Below, piece by piece: positions 25,926 to 34,330 of a stretch of 64,000 nucleotides of DNA; the first letter of the stretch is position 1, and every line of letters starts with the position of its first letter. The stretch spans positions 2,480,001 to 2,544,000 of the forward strand of contig OZ245829.1 in assembly GCA_965228625.1 (NCBI GenBank). The letters run 5' to 3'. The translations under genes and the position numbers were made by a program. Source of the DNA: UBA2767 sp965228625 (lineage in GTDB: Bacteria; Pseudomonadota; Alphaproteobacteria; Rhizobiales; Methyloligellaceae). Below the pieces are notes generated by a model. That model searched no databases, was not told where the DNA came from, and worked only from the letters and a program-made list of their open reading frames with translations.

Positions 25926-26324
25926 TTATTCGCTTCCGGTCTTGCGCGCCACGCGTTTGGCGAACTTGTCGACGTTGACGACGATGCGCTCGTGCGTGCC
26001 GGCTCCGATTTCCTCAACCTCGTCGTGCGCCCGGACATGGAAATGCAGAACGCGCCCGTCGACACGCGTCAATTCCGCCGTCGCGCGCACGCCCATGCCG
26101 ACCGGCGTCGCCGCGGTGTGCGAGACATCGAGACGGGTCCCGAGGCTCTGGTGCCCGTCCGGCAGATGCGCCTCGATCGCGTCCAGCGCCGCGGCCTCGA
26201 TGAGATTGATCATTACCGGTGTCGCCAGCACCCCGACCCGCCCGCTGCCGACGCTTGCGGCTGTATGCTCGTCGCCAACGGCGAGTTCGGCGCGGCCGGA
26301 GAGGCCGGGTTTCAACGTGGTCAT
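25926..26324 (-). CDS. FlK-like hotdog thioesterase
   Basis: Protein of 132 residues from ATG 26324 (behind GAGG). The hotdog fold shows the pattern of fluoroacetyl-CoA thioesterase FlK-like proteins: VLATPVMINLIEAAALDAI, LDVSHTAATPVGMGVRATAEL and GAGTHERIVVNVDKF, with candidate Thr, Glu and His active-site residues in these three segments. It would hydrolyse an acyl-CoA. An in-frame ATG eight codons upstream is possible. It is divergent from a serine hydrolase. Whether fluorinated substrates are involved cannot be read here. Confidence 0.82.
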   Translation of the reverse strand: MTTLKPGLSGRAELAVGDEHTAASVGSGRVGVLATPVMINLIEAAALDAIEAHLPDGHQSLGTRLDVSHTAATPVGMGVRATAELTRVDGRVLHFHVRAHDEVEEIGAGTHERIVVNVDKFAKRVARKTGSE

Positions 26325-26374
26325 GTCGGCAAGCCTCGTTCCATCCATTGCGTCAATACAAAGATCACATATCC

Positions 26375-26395
26375 TCTGGCATACCATGTACCAGA
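26375..26395. promoter_or_regulatory. Imperfect dyad, possible GntR-type operator
   Basis: TCTGGCATA-CCA-TGTACCAGA forms a dyad with 7 of 9 arm positions matching, centred between the divergent thioesterase and serine hydrolase genes. TGG/CCA dyads of this size occur among FCD-type GntR operators. No regulator gene is adjacent, so the assignment is weak. Confidence 0.3.
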
Positions 26396-26509
26396 TGTTC
26401 CTGCAGCCCTGTAGGGCGAGGAAAAACAGTGTTTGTGCGCCGCAACTTGACCGGCTTTCGCAGTGCTGACACAACAGCCGTCCCCCTATCCTCCGGAGGT
26501 CCGTCCCAC

Positions 26510-27622
26510 ATGACCGAATATGTTCCCCCCAAGGGCGACAACTGGGAAACCGTCGCGCCCGAAAACGCCGGGCTGGACGCCGATGCCCTTGAGGCGGTTG
26601 CAACCTTTGCGCAGGAGAACGAGTCCACCATGGACCGCGATATTGCGCGCGCGCTCAAGGCCGGCCATTTCGACGAGCCGCCCCCCGACGGCGACGTGAT
26701 CGGCCCGACCGAGCCGCGCGGCGACCCCTCGGGCCTCGTCCTCAAAGGCGGCCGGATCGCCGCCGAGTGGGGTCCGACCACAGCACCCGATATCACCTTT
26801 TCCGTCACCAAGAGCTACCTCAGCCTGTGCGCCGGCATCGCCGTCGACGACGGCCTCATCCCGGACGTGAACGCGCCCGTGCGCGAGTTGGTGCAGGACG
26901 GTACCTTTGACAGCGAACAGAACCGCGACATCACCTGGGCGCACCTGCTCACCCAGTCGAGCGAGTGGGAAGGCACGCTGTGGGGAAAGGCGGACCGCAT
27001 CGATCGCAACCGCCAGCTCGACGGGCTCGGTGACGGCACCGTCAAGAAGGGAACCCATCGCGACCTGCAGCCGCCCGGCGCCTTCTGGGAGTACAACGAT
27101 ATCCGCGTGAACGTGCTGGCCTACGCCCTGCTCATGGTCTTTCGCCGACCGCTCTCCGAAATACTGCGTACCCGCATCATGGATCCGATCGGCGCATCGG
27201 ACGACTGGCGCTGGGAAGGATATGAGACCTCCTGGGTAGAGATCGACGGTGAACGGATGCAATCGGTTTCGGGCGGCGCCCACTGGGGCGGCGGGCTTTT
27301 CATCTCAAGCCGCGATCAGGCGCGGACCGGACTACTCATGAGCCGTCGCGGACGCTGGGGCGACAGGCAGCTCATCTCCGAAAGCTGGATCGACGCCAGT
27401 ACCGCGCCCTGCGCCGTCTTTCCGCTCTACGGTTACCTGTGGTGGCTGAACTCCGGCGGCGCCTACTGCGCCGCGGCGCCGGAAACGAGCTATTTCGCAC
27501 TCGGACACGGGCGCAACGTCATCTGGATCGACCCGGCACTCGATCTGGTGGTGGTGACGCGCTGGATTGAACGCACCGCGTTCGACGGTCTCGCCGAACA
27601 GGTGATGAAGGCGGTCGCGTGA
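26510..27622 (+). CDS. Serine hydrolase, class C beta-lactamase-like family
   Basis: Penicillin-binding-protein-like hydrolase of 370 residues from ATG 26510, behind CCGGAGG. The catalytic motifs are SxxK in TFSVTKSYLSL, Tyr-x-Asn type EYNDIRVN, and a C-terminal GHGRN taking the place of KTG. No signal peptide is visible, so it probably acts in the cytoplasm as an esterase, amidase or peptidase rather than an antibiotic resistance enzyme. It is divergent from the FlK-like thioesterase. Confidence 0.85.
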   Translation: MTEYVPPKGDNWETVAPENAGLDADALEAVATFAQENESTMDRDIARALKAGHFDEPPPDGDVIGPTEPRGDPSGLVLKGGRIAAEWGPTTAPDITFSVTKSYLSLCAGIAVDDGLIPDVNAPVRELVQDGTFDSEQNRDITWAHLLTQSSEWEGTLWGKADRIDRNRQLDGLGDGTVKKGTHRDLQPPGAFWEYNDIRVNVLAYALLMVFRRPLSEILRTRIMDPIGASDDWRWEGYETSWVEIDGERMQSVSGGAHWGGGLFISSRDQARTGLLMSRRGRWGDRQLISESWIDASTAPCAVFPLYGYLWWLNSGGAYCAAAPETSYFALGHGRNVIWIDPALDLVVVTRWIERTAFDGLAEQVMKAVA

Positions 27623-27661
27623 GGCCACGCGCTGCGGGCGCGCCTCTCCTCATCGGATCTG

Positions 27662-27688
27662 GAAAAATGAGTGCGGCCCGCTCCGCAC
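27662..27688 (-). terminator. Rho-independent terminator after the chemoreceptor gene
   Basis: On the minus strand GTGCGG-AGCGGG-CCGCAC forms a 6-bp GC stem followed by TCATTTTTCC. It begins 52 bp after the chemoreceptor stop, in the gap between two convergent genes. Confidence 0.7.
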
Positions 27689-27740
27689 ACAAGTGTGTTG
27701 AGCGAGCCGCCGGCTTGAAAAGGAGGATTTGCGTGCGCCG

Positions 27741-29507
27741 TCAGGCTGCGCGAATACCCTCCAGGAAATCGTTCACGCTTTTGCTCAGGGCCTCCGACCG
27801 GGACATCAGGTCCTTTGCCGCGGACTGAACGGTCCCGGCGACCTCGCCGGTGCTCTCGGTCGCGGAGCGCACCTCGGTCATCGCCTGCGTCGTCTCGTTG
27901 GTGCCTTCCGCCACCTGCTGCACACTCTTGGTGATCTCGCCGGTGGTGGCGGTCTGTTCCTCGACGGCCGCCGCGATGGCCGAGGCGATTTCATCCAGCT
28001 TGGCGATGGTGCCGCTGATCGATTCGATCGCCCCGACCGCGTCGGACGTACCGGTCTGGATCGACTCGATCTGTTGCGAGATGGTCTCGGTAGCCTTGGC
28101 CGTCTGGCTGGCCAGATCCTTCACCTCCTGCGCGACAACTGCGAAGCCCTTGCCGGACTCTCCGGCACGCGCCGCCTCGATCGTAGCGTTCAGTGCCAGG
28201 AGATTGGTCTGTTCCGCGATCTCCGAGATAAGCTGCACAACTTCGCCGATCTCGCGCGCAGAGCCTTCCAGCGCCTGAACCGAGGTGTTGGTCGAGTCCG
28301 CCTGCTCGACCGCCTCCTTGGCGATGGCCGCGGACTGCTGTACCTGGCTCGAGATTTCCCGGATGGAGCTGTCCATCTCCTCGGTGGCCGTGGCGACGGT
28401 CTGGACATTCGTTGCCGCTTCCTCCGTCGAGCTGGCGACAATGGTCGATTTCTGATTGGTCTCTTCGACCGCGGCCGCCATGGTGTTGGCGCTCTCTTCC
28501 AGGCCGGTGGCGGAGCTGCTGACCGCTTCCAGAACCTGCTTCACCGACATGTCGAAGTCGTGGGTCAGTTGCTCGATGGATTCAGCGCGGCGACGCTTTT
28601 CTTCCTCTTCCTTGCGCTGCTGCTCGGCGAGGTTCTGTGCCTCGATGGTCTTCTCTCGCAGCACTTCATAGGCCTGCGCCGTCTGCGCAACCTCGTCCTT
28701 GCCGACGACTTCGAGCGCCTGGCTCGTGTCCCCGTCGGCAAGTATGCCGAGCGCACGCACGACTTCGCTCAGGGGGCCAACCACGCCGCGAACGATCACG
28801 TAGCAGAGCGGCATGCTCAGCAGAATCCCGAGAATCATCGTCACCGTGCCGATGAACAGAGCTTCAGACTGGTGCGCGTCGACTTCGTTGAGGGTTCGTT
28901 CGGTTACGCCTTCGATCTTGTGCAAAAGCCCCTCGATCTCATGATCGAGCGCGTCCTGTTCCTCTTCGACCTTGTGCACGAACTTGGAAATCTCAGGGAT
29001 CGAGGACGTCCGGGATTTGATCAGGTCAAACACCTCGCGGGCGTGCTCCTCGTACACCTTGTGCGCCCCCTCGAAGTGCTTGAAGCCTTTCATGAGCTGC
29101 TGGTATTCCGCGATGACGGTCGGATTGGTCTCGATCTTGAGCACCTCGTCGATGTGGTTCTCGGCGTCAATGACCTCCGTATTGACCTTCTTGCCGTAGT
29201 CTTCGAACTCCTGAATGGTCTTCTTGAAGAGTTCCGGCGCTTCCGGATCCGCAGCAAGCTGCCAGCCGACGCCAACACCGCGCTCGAAGTGAATTGCCTG
29301 CTCGAGCTGGTGGACCGTCAGCTTGGTCGTGAGCTCGGTCAGCGGCATATGCTCGACAGCCGCCGCGTGAATTTCTTTCTTGATCTTGTTCATCTGGAAC
29401 ATGATCGTCCCGACGACGACGATGTTCGCCAGGATCATTACACCGACAAGGCCCCAGATCTTGTGCCCGATCTTGAAATTCGAAAGTACGGAAATGATTT
29501 TCTGCAT
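27741..29507 (-). CDS. Methyl-accepting chemotaxis protein
   Basis: Inner-membrane chemoreceptor that would signal to CheA. From ATG 29507 (GGAG 9 bp upstream) it has 588 residues: TM1 about 17-37, a helical periplasmic sensor domain to about 213, TM2 about 216-240, HAMP about 240-295, then the coiled-coil signalling domain with the hairpin tip QLISEIAEQTNLLALNATIE. The sensor part is a four-helix-type bundle rich in charged residues. The C-terminus (FLEGIRAA) has no CheR-binding pentapeptide. Starts 5 and 12 codons upstream are possible. No che genes are near. Confidence 0.93.
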   Translation of the reverse strand: MQKIISVLSNFKIGHKIWGLVGVMILANIVVVGTIMFQMNKIKKEIHAAAVEHMPLTELTTKLTVHQLEQAIHFERGVGVGWQLAADPEAPELFKKTIQEFEDYGKKVNTEVIDAENHIDEVLKIETNPTVIAEYQQLMKGFKHFEGAHKVYEEHAREVFDLIKSRTSSIPEISKFVHKVEEEQDALDHEIEGLLHKIEGVTERTLNEVDAHQSEALFIGTVTMILGILLSMPLCYVIVRGVVGPLSEVVRALGILADGDTSQALEVVGKDEVAQTAQAYEVLREKTIEAQNLAEQQRKEEEEKRRRAESIEQLTHDFDMSVKQVLEAVSSSATGLEESANTMAAAVEETNQKSTIVASSTEEAATNVQTVATATEEMDSSIREISSQVQQSAAIAKEAVEQADSTNTSVQALEGSAREIGEVVQLISEIAEQTNLLALNATIEAARAGESGKGFAVVAQEVKDLASQTAKATETISQQIESIQTGTSDAVGAIESISGTIAKLDEIASAIAAAVEEQTATTGEITKSVQQVAEGTNETTQAMTEVRSATESTGEVAGTVQSAAKDLMSRSEALSKSVNDFLEGIRAA

Positions 29508-29533
29508 CAGACCAAACTCCATATCTCGCAACC

Positions 29534-29560
29534 GTTCACACACTCATTACGTGTATGAAC
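29534..29560 (-). promoter_or_regulatory. Inverted repeat in the chemoreceptor leader
   Basis: GTTCACACAC (29534-29543) and GTGTATGAAC (29551-29560) pair at 9 of 10 positions around TCATTAC. It lies 27 bp before the chosen start. It could be an operator or an RNA hairpin in the leader. Confidence 0.4.
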
Positions 29561-29606
29561 GAGAATGGCCCACGCACTGGTTGTAATAGAGGATGCAGCT
29601 TTAGGT

Positions 29607-29621
29607 TTAAGAAAGGGTTAG
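29607..29621 (-). promoter_or_regulatory. Near-consensus CtrA-type site upstream of the chemoreceptor
   Basis: TTAA-GAAAGGG-TTAG differs at one base from TTAA-N7-TTAA. It lies about 100 bp before the chemoreceptor start, next to an AT-rich tract (29637-29664). Chemotaxis genes are often in the CtrA regulon in alphaproteobacteria; binding is inferred. Confidence 0.3.
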
Positions 29622-29776
29622 CGGCTGGATAGACCTTAAAATATTGATATAATTTTATTTTTAGGTGTCCCGCCCGATCTTTCGAGCGAATTCAGCAAGG
29701 CTGATTTCCCCTATAGGTTGTGGGTATGTGCAGGATGCCCATGGCGGGGCCCCGGCCGTTTCCGGCCGCCAACGGG

Positions 29777-30940
29777 TCACGACCTGGCCAGCTTTTTCTC
29801 GACCAGCTCGCCCCAGAACGCCACGCCGAGGGGAATGATCTCGTCGTTGAAATCGTACCCGGGATTGTGCACCGGGCCGCTGTCCACGCCGTTGCCGATG
29901 CGGATATAGGCGCCGGGCGATTTCTCCAGCATGAAGGAGAAATCCTCCGACCCCATCATCATGTGAAACTGGCGGGAGACGTTCTCCTCACCGACCAGCC
30001 CGACAGCGCAGTCGGCCGCGAAGTCGGTTTGCTCGGGATCGTTGACCAGCGGCGCGAACGTGAAGCGGAAGTCGATTTCCGCCGTCGCACCGAGACCCGA
30101 GGCCACGCCTTCGACCGTGCGGCGCAGCTTGTCCTCGATCTTCTTCATGGTCTCGTCGGTAAACGCGCGCGCCGTACCCATCAGGCGCGCTTCATCGGGA
30201 ATGACGTTGTAGGCGTCGCCGGCATGCATCTGCGTGATCGACAGGACGGCGGTATCGCGCGCCGAGATGTTGCGCGACACGATCGTCTGGCAGGCGGTGA
30301 TGATGTGCGCGGCGACCGCGACCGGATCGATGCCGCCCTCAGGCCGCGCGCCATGCGATCCCCGGCCCGAGATCGTGACGTCGAAAAACGCTCCGCCCGC
30401 CATCATTGGTCCGGGACGAATGCCGAATTCGCCGGCCGGCAGCCCGGGATGATTGTGCATGCCGAAGACCGTATCGCAGGGAAAGCGCTCGAACAGCCCA
30501 TCCTCCAGCATCTCCAGCGCCCCGCCGAGCCCCTCTTCCGCCGGCTGGAAGATGAAATGCACGCAACCGTCGAAATTCCTGGTCTCGGCCAGATACCGCG
30601 CCGCGCCGAGCAGCATGGCGGTGTGGCCGTCATGGCCGCAGGCATGCATTTTTCCCTCATAGGTCGAGCGATAGTCGACGTCGTTCGCCTCGACTATGGG
30701 AAGCGCGTCCATATCCGCGCGCAGGCCGACGGAACGGGGATTGTTTCCCACCCGCAACGTGCCGACGACGCCGGTCTTGCCGACACCGCGATGCACCTCG
30801 AGGCCCCATTCTTTCAGCTTGTCCGCCACCAAAGCGCTGGTGCGCTCTTCCTCAAGTCCCAATTCGGGGTGGGCGTGGATGTCACGGCGGATGGCGGTCA
30901 GCTCGTCGTGGTACTGGCGAACATGGTCGAGGATGGACAT
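29777..30940 (-). CDS. M20 family amidohydrolase (hippurate hydrolase/aminoacylase type)
   Basis: Metallopeptidase-fold amidohydrolase of 387 residues that would deacylate N-acyl amino acids. Motifs in order: IRRDIHAHPELGLEE, LRADMDALPI, KMHACGHDGHTAMLL (metal-bridging Cys and His), FQPAEEGLGGA, GMHNHPGLPAG and, near the end, MMMGSEDFSFML. This is the M20D pattern. No signal peptide is present. It lies 75 bp after the class IV aminotransferase on the same strand and may share its transcript. Confidence 0.92.
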   Translation of the reverse strand: MSILDHVRQYHDELTAIRRDIHAHPELGLEEERTSALVADKLKEWGLEVHRGVGKTGVVGTLRVGNNPRSVGLRADMDALPIVEANDVDYRSTYEGKMHACGHDGHTAMLLGAARYLAETRNFDGCVHFIFQPAEEGLGGALEMLEDGLFERFPCDTVFGMHNHPGLPAGEFGIRPGPMMAGGAFFDVTISGRGSHGARPEGGIDPVAVAAHIITACQTIVSRNISARDTAVLSITQMHAGDAYNVIPDEARLMGTARAFTDETMKKIEDKLRRTVEGVASGLGATAEIDFRFTFAPLVNDPEQTDFAADCAVGLVGEENVSRQFHMMMGSEDFSFMLEKSPGAYIRIGNGVDSGPVHNPGYDFNDEIIPLGVAFWGELVEKKLARS

Positions 30941-31015
30941 GTGCTGGGCTTTCTGTGTGGAGATCTTCTGTCTGGTGATCGCCGCCGCCGGCGGCTGGCG
31001 ACCGGAGTCCGTAAA

Positions 31016-31870
31016 TCAGCGGTGCGACCAGTCCCAGTAAAGTTCGCGCGCGCGGGTATAGAACGGCCCCGGCTGCAGCGAGCGTTGCTGGATGCGCGTC
31101 ACCGGCATCAGTTTGAAATAGTTGCCTGTGGCGAAAATCTCGTCCGCTTCCTCGAAATCCTCAAACGTCAGCGAACGCTCGTGAACCGGCGTGCCCGCGC
31201 CTTCGAGCAGTTTGATGACGCGCTGGCGGGTGACGCCGTTCAGGAAGGTCCCGTTGGGATGCGGCGTGTGCACCTCACCGTCCTTGGCCAGGAAGACATT
31301 GGCGGTCGCCAGCTCGGCCACATGTCCGGACGGGTCGAGGACGAGCGCATTGTCGAACCCCTTTTCGGCAGCTTCCGCAAGCGCCCGCGCCGAGTTCGGG
31401 TAGAGGCACGCGGCCTTGGCGTTGACCGTCGCCTGATCGACCGCCGGGCGGCGATAGCTCGACCGCGTGACCGAGAATCCGGCCGGCTCCGGCATGGGAA
31501 GCGCGTAGATGCACATACAGAACACGGTGCTTTCCGGCTTTGGCGGCACGGAGAACCGCGCGCCGTCCTGCGCCCAGTACATGGGACGAATGTAGACGGC
31601 GGTATCGGAGTCGAACTTGGCGACACCCTCTTTGGCGATTTCGATGATCTCGCCGGTCTGGTGACGGGCAATCAGGCCAAGGGCTTCCGCTGAATCGTTG
31701 ACGCGCTGGCAGTGAGCCTCGAGATCGGGGGTCACACCTTCAAACCCGCGCGCGCCGTCGAAAACGGTCGAGCCGAGCCATGCGGCGTGGTCACGCGGGC
31801 CGAGCAATTGCGGATTGCCTTCATGCCACGTCCCCTCGAAGAACGTCCAGGTTTGCGACCACTCGGTCAT
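31016..31870 (-). CDS. Branched-chain amino acid aminotransferase-like class IV enzyme
   Basis: PLP enzyme of fold type IV, 284 residues from ATG 31870, behind AGGTGAGAGG. The Schiff-base lysine is in TVNAKAACLYPNSARAL, with FDGARGFEG near the N-terminus and GHVAELATANVFLAKDG and GVTRQRVIKLL further on. This matches the alphaproteobacterial branched-chain aminotransferase group; D-amino acid aminotransferase and aminodeoxychorismate lyase are relatives. It is followed by the M20 amidohydrolase. Confidence 0.87.
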   Translation of the reverse strand: MTEWSQTWTFFEGTWHEGNPQLLGPRDHAAWLGSTVFDGARGFEGVTPDLEAHCQRVNDSAEALGLIARHQTGEIIEIAKEGVAKFDSDTAVYIRPMYWAQDGARFSVPPKPESTVFCMCIYALPMPEPAGFSVTRSSYRRPAVDQATVNAKAACLYPNSARALAEAAEKGFDNALVLDPSGHVAELATANVFLAKDGEVHTPHPNGTFLNGVTRQRVIKLLEGAGTPVHERSLTFEDFEEADEIFATGNYFKLMPVTRIQQRSLQPGPFYTRARELYWDWSHR

Positions 31871-31967
31871 GTAACACCTCTCACCTTTCGCGTTGTGCGG
31901 CCATGCACGCCTGAAAGACGCGCAAGATAACGTTGTCTTGCGCCGGTGGCCAGAAAAGACGGGGCGA

Positions 31968-32705
31968 TCACAGACCGACGCGGCCGAAGCCCGGAAGCTT
32001 GAGCGCCGGATGGACGAAGTCCAGGCCTGCAACGGCGCCGAGAATGCTGATCTCCAGGCCTTCGATCCACGCGAGCGTCAGGCTGGCGTAGCCGCCAAGG
32101 GACAGGCGGAAGCCGGTACGCGACGGCGTGGGCGCAAGCCAGCGCCCGTCATGGGGGAAATCCTTGCCGATGGCGGTCGGCGGAAGCGCCGCCTCGAGTT
32201 CCGGCACGTCCGCAAGCACCGCGGCGATGAAGGTGTTGGAATTCGGACCCGGCCAGATGCGGTAGTCGCCGCGCGCCTGCCAGGCATAGGCGGCAATGGC
32301 GGCGCGGATTTTCGGGATAAGGCGTTCCGCCTCTTCACCGCGCACCTCGCGGAGCAGCACCGGATCGTTGCCGTACCAGCGCCCGTCGGGCGCGTAATTG
32401 TTGCGGCGCACCGGGCGGCCCCAGCCGACCTTGTCCCAGCGCTCGTAGCTCGACTCACCCTCATCCTTGAGAACGATCCAGCTATGGGTCGCGAACACCC
32501 CCTTCCAGCGCCCGGTTCGCGCCGAGTAGACGCGCACCATGGCCGGCCGGTTGCGCGACGCGGGCGGGAGAGTGTCGGTGCTCGACCAGTCCGCGGTCGC
32601 CCAGCTCGACGGATGATCCTTGCTCATCCAGAACGCCGCATGCAGGCCGAGCGGTGCGGCGAAGAACAGAACGAAGGCGAGAAGCAGTGTGCGGAAGGCG
32701 CGCAT
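31968..32705 (-). CDS. DUF3750-family secreted or membrane-anchored protein
   Basis: Protein of 245 residues with an N-terminal hydrophobic segment (residues 3-24, FRTLLLAFVLFFAAPLGLHA) ending in a signal-peptidase-like site. The body contains KGVFATHSWIVLKDEG, WPGPNSNTFIAAVLADVP and GYASLTLAWIEGLEISILG, which I recognise as the DUF3750 pattern. The H/N/E-rich layout recalls NlpC/P60-like permuted enzymes, but that is uncertain. No function is known. It lies 97 bp before the aminotransferase on the same strand. Confidence 0.8.
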   Translation of the reverse strand: MRAFRTLLLAFVLFFAAPLGLHAAFWMSKDHPSSWATADWSSTDTLPPASRNRPAMVRVYSARTGRWKGVFATHSWIVLKDEGESSYERWDKVGWGRPVRRNNYAPDGRWYGNDPVLLREVRGEEAERLIPKIRAAIAAYAWQARGDYRIWPGPNSNTFIAAVLADVPELEAALPPTAIGKDFPHDGRWLAPTPSRTGFRLSLGGYASLTLAWIEGLEISILGAVAGLDFVHPALKLPGFGRVGL

Positions 32706-32806
32706 GGAGAGCCAGTTTGTGTCCGGAACAAGATGAGACTATCCGATTATGGCTTCCACGAGACAAGTCAACTGGCCGCGAGTGCCGCGTGAGCAGAGTA
32801 TTGATC

Positions 32807-33910
32807 CTAGGTCGCGGAACCCGAACCGGCGTCGCCTTCGAACCGCTCCGGACCGAACGGGCGGAGCAGCGGGTCGCGGTCCCCGCTCAGGATCTCGCGG
32901 GCGGCAAACGCACCGATCGCGGGGCACAACGTGACGCCGGAATGCATCACCGCGACGTAGAGCCCGGTCACGCCCGGTGGCCGGCCCACGATCGGAAGTC
33001 CGTCCTTCGGCATCGGACGGTAGCCAACCGAGAAACGCTCGAATATGAGCGCCTCGTTGGTTCCGATTGCATCGCCCATGTCCTTCATGAGCGCGTGCGC
33101 CGCATCTTCGGGATCGTCCAATCCGGTGCCGCCCTGAAAATCCCGCCCCGCCAGCAGCTCACCGCTTGGTTTCTGGCGCATGTGCAGACCATCCGCCAGA
33201 ACAAGGCCGTTGAGCACCGGCGACACCGGCTTCGTATGAACCAGCAAGCCGGGCGGCGCGGAGGTCGGCGCGACGTATCCGGCGTCCGCGATCAATTCCG
33301 GCGTGGCGACACCGGCCGCGACAACCACCTCGTCCGCCTCGATCAGCGCGCCGCCGGCGCGAACGCCCTCGACGCCTTTGTCGGTGCACACAAGCCCCTC
33401 GGCAGGCGTGCCCTGAAGGAGCTCGGCCCCCTCCGCCACAGCCGCCTCCGTCAACAGTTTCGCAACGTCTTCCGCCTCCGCCGCCCCTTCGTCATGGGCA
33501 TGTGCGGCCATCTCGGCCGGCAGCGTCAGATGCGGCTCCATTTGCTCGATTTCGCGCCGACCGACGAGATCGACGCGGTAGCCCCATGCCGAGTTGCGCG
33601 CAACGAATTCCTCCAGATCGAACCCCGCCGCGGGAAGGTAGAGCGAGCCCGACAGGGATACCGGCAGTTGCGGAAGTGCGCCGGCAAGCCGCCGCCACTC
33701 GCCCATAGAGTGGTGACGCAGTTCGAAATAGTCCCGCGCGAACGCGAAGTTGGAGTTGATCCAGCTAAAGGAGTTGGGCGTTGCAACGCCGCCCGGCGCC
33801 GCCCCCTCGACGATCCTGACCCGGGCCCCGGCGCGCGTGAGATGCCATGCGATCGACGCGCCGATGATCCCGGCGCCGACCACGGCAACAGTTGGTCTTG
33901 CCCCGGCCAT
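32807..33910 (-). CDS. FAD-dependent oxidoreductase of the DAO family
   Basis: D-amino acid oxidase/glycine oxidase-like flavoenzyme of 367 residues from ATG 33910. The FAD fold is VAVVGAGIIGASIAWHLTRAG, and TPNSFSWINSNF is the loop of the D-amino acid dehydrogenase-like subgroup. The C-terminal PKDGLPIVGRPPGVTGLYVAVMHSGVTL is the second FAD-contact segment. A TTG one codon upstream is an alternative start. The substrate is probably an amino acid or N-methylated amine, not determinable here. Confidence 0.87.
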   Translation of the reverse strand: MAGARPTVAVVGAGIIGASIAWHLTRAGARVRIVEGAAPGGVATPNSFSWINSNFAFARDYFELRHHSMGEWRRLAGALPQLPVSLSGSLYLPAAGFDLEEFVARNSAWGYRVDLVGRREIEQMEPHLTLPAEMAAHAHDEGAAEAEDVAKLLTEAAVAEGAELLQGTPAEGLVCTDKGVEGVRAGGALIEADEVVVAAGVATPELIADAGYVAPTSAPPGLLVHTKPVSPVLNGLVLADGLHMRQKPSGELLAGRDFQGGTGLDDPEDAAHALMKDMGDAIGTNEALIFERFSVGYRPMPKDGLPIVGRPPGVTGLYVAVMHSGVTLCPAIGAFAAREILSGDRDPLLRPFGPERFEGDAGSGSAT

Positions 33911-33934
33911 CAACTCAGCATCCAGCGCAACCGC

Positions 33935-34243
33935 CTAATAGCAAACCCGCGCAGTCGCGACGCAATGCTTGTGCGGAAGAAGGAATTTCATGAACCACGG
34001 GCCGCATTTGACACTGACGCGGCCCATACGCACGGTTTTCGGCGCCTGTTGCCGTCGCAACGCGTCAATCTGGATGAGCAGCCTGTTTGTTGCCGCACCT
34101 TCGGCGCCGGTCTCATGGAACATGTCGGTGCCGTTATAGGACGCCTGCATCGTCTTGCAGACAGCCATCGCCGGTGATGAATTTGCACTCACAAAAAAGG
34201 CGCCGGCCAATGCGACGCCCGCTACGAACACAACTGAACGCAT
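33935..34243 (-). CDS. Small secreted cysteine-containing protein, unknown
   Basis: Open frame of 102 residues with a clear signal peptide (1-27, hydrophobic VVFVAGVALAGAFFVSA, cleavage likely after PAMA). The mature part of about 75 residues has four cysteines (29, 80, 94 and 101), suggesting two disulfides, and a basic C-terminus with HKH. I do not recognise the family. It ends 24 bp before the DAO oxidase start on the same strand. Codon use looks like that of its neighbours. Confidence 0.65.
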   Translation of the reverse strand: MRSVVFVAGVALAGAFFVSANSSPAMAVCKTMQASYNGTDMFHETGAEGAATNRLLIQIDALRRQQAPKTVRMGRVSVKCGPWFMKFLLPHKHCVATARVCY

Positions 34244-34330
34244 GCCTCCCCCCTCGATCTAAACCACGCTGGCTGATCTTAGAGTGTCTGCCGGACACGC
34301 GCAATTTCGCGATATCCCAGGATCACCGGC

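Noticed and set aside
26510..27622. Serine hydrolase as an antibiotic beta-lactamase
   Set aside because: No signal peptide, KTG replaced by HGR, and the neighbours are metabolic. It fits the esterase/amidase-like branch better.
27729..29558. 609-codon open frame on the plus strand
   Set aside because: It is the antisense of the chemoreceptor gene. The translated protein is Leu/Arg/Asp-rich with no known motif, while the minus strand encodes a full chemoreceptor.
29745..29776. GC hairpin after the M20 amidohydrolase as a terminator
   Set aside because: GGCCG-GAAA-CGGCC pairs well, but no T-run follows on the minus strand.
29720..31693. 657-codon open frame on the plus strand
   Set aside because: Antisense to the M20 amidohydrolase and class IV aminotransferase, both of which have all family motifs. 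It is a product of high GC third positions.
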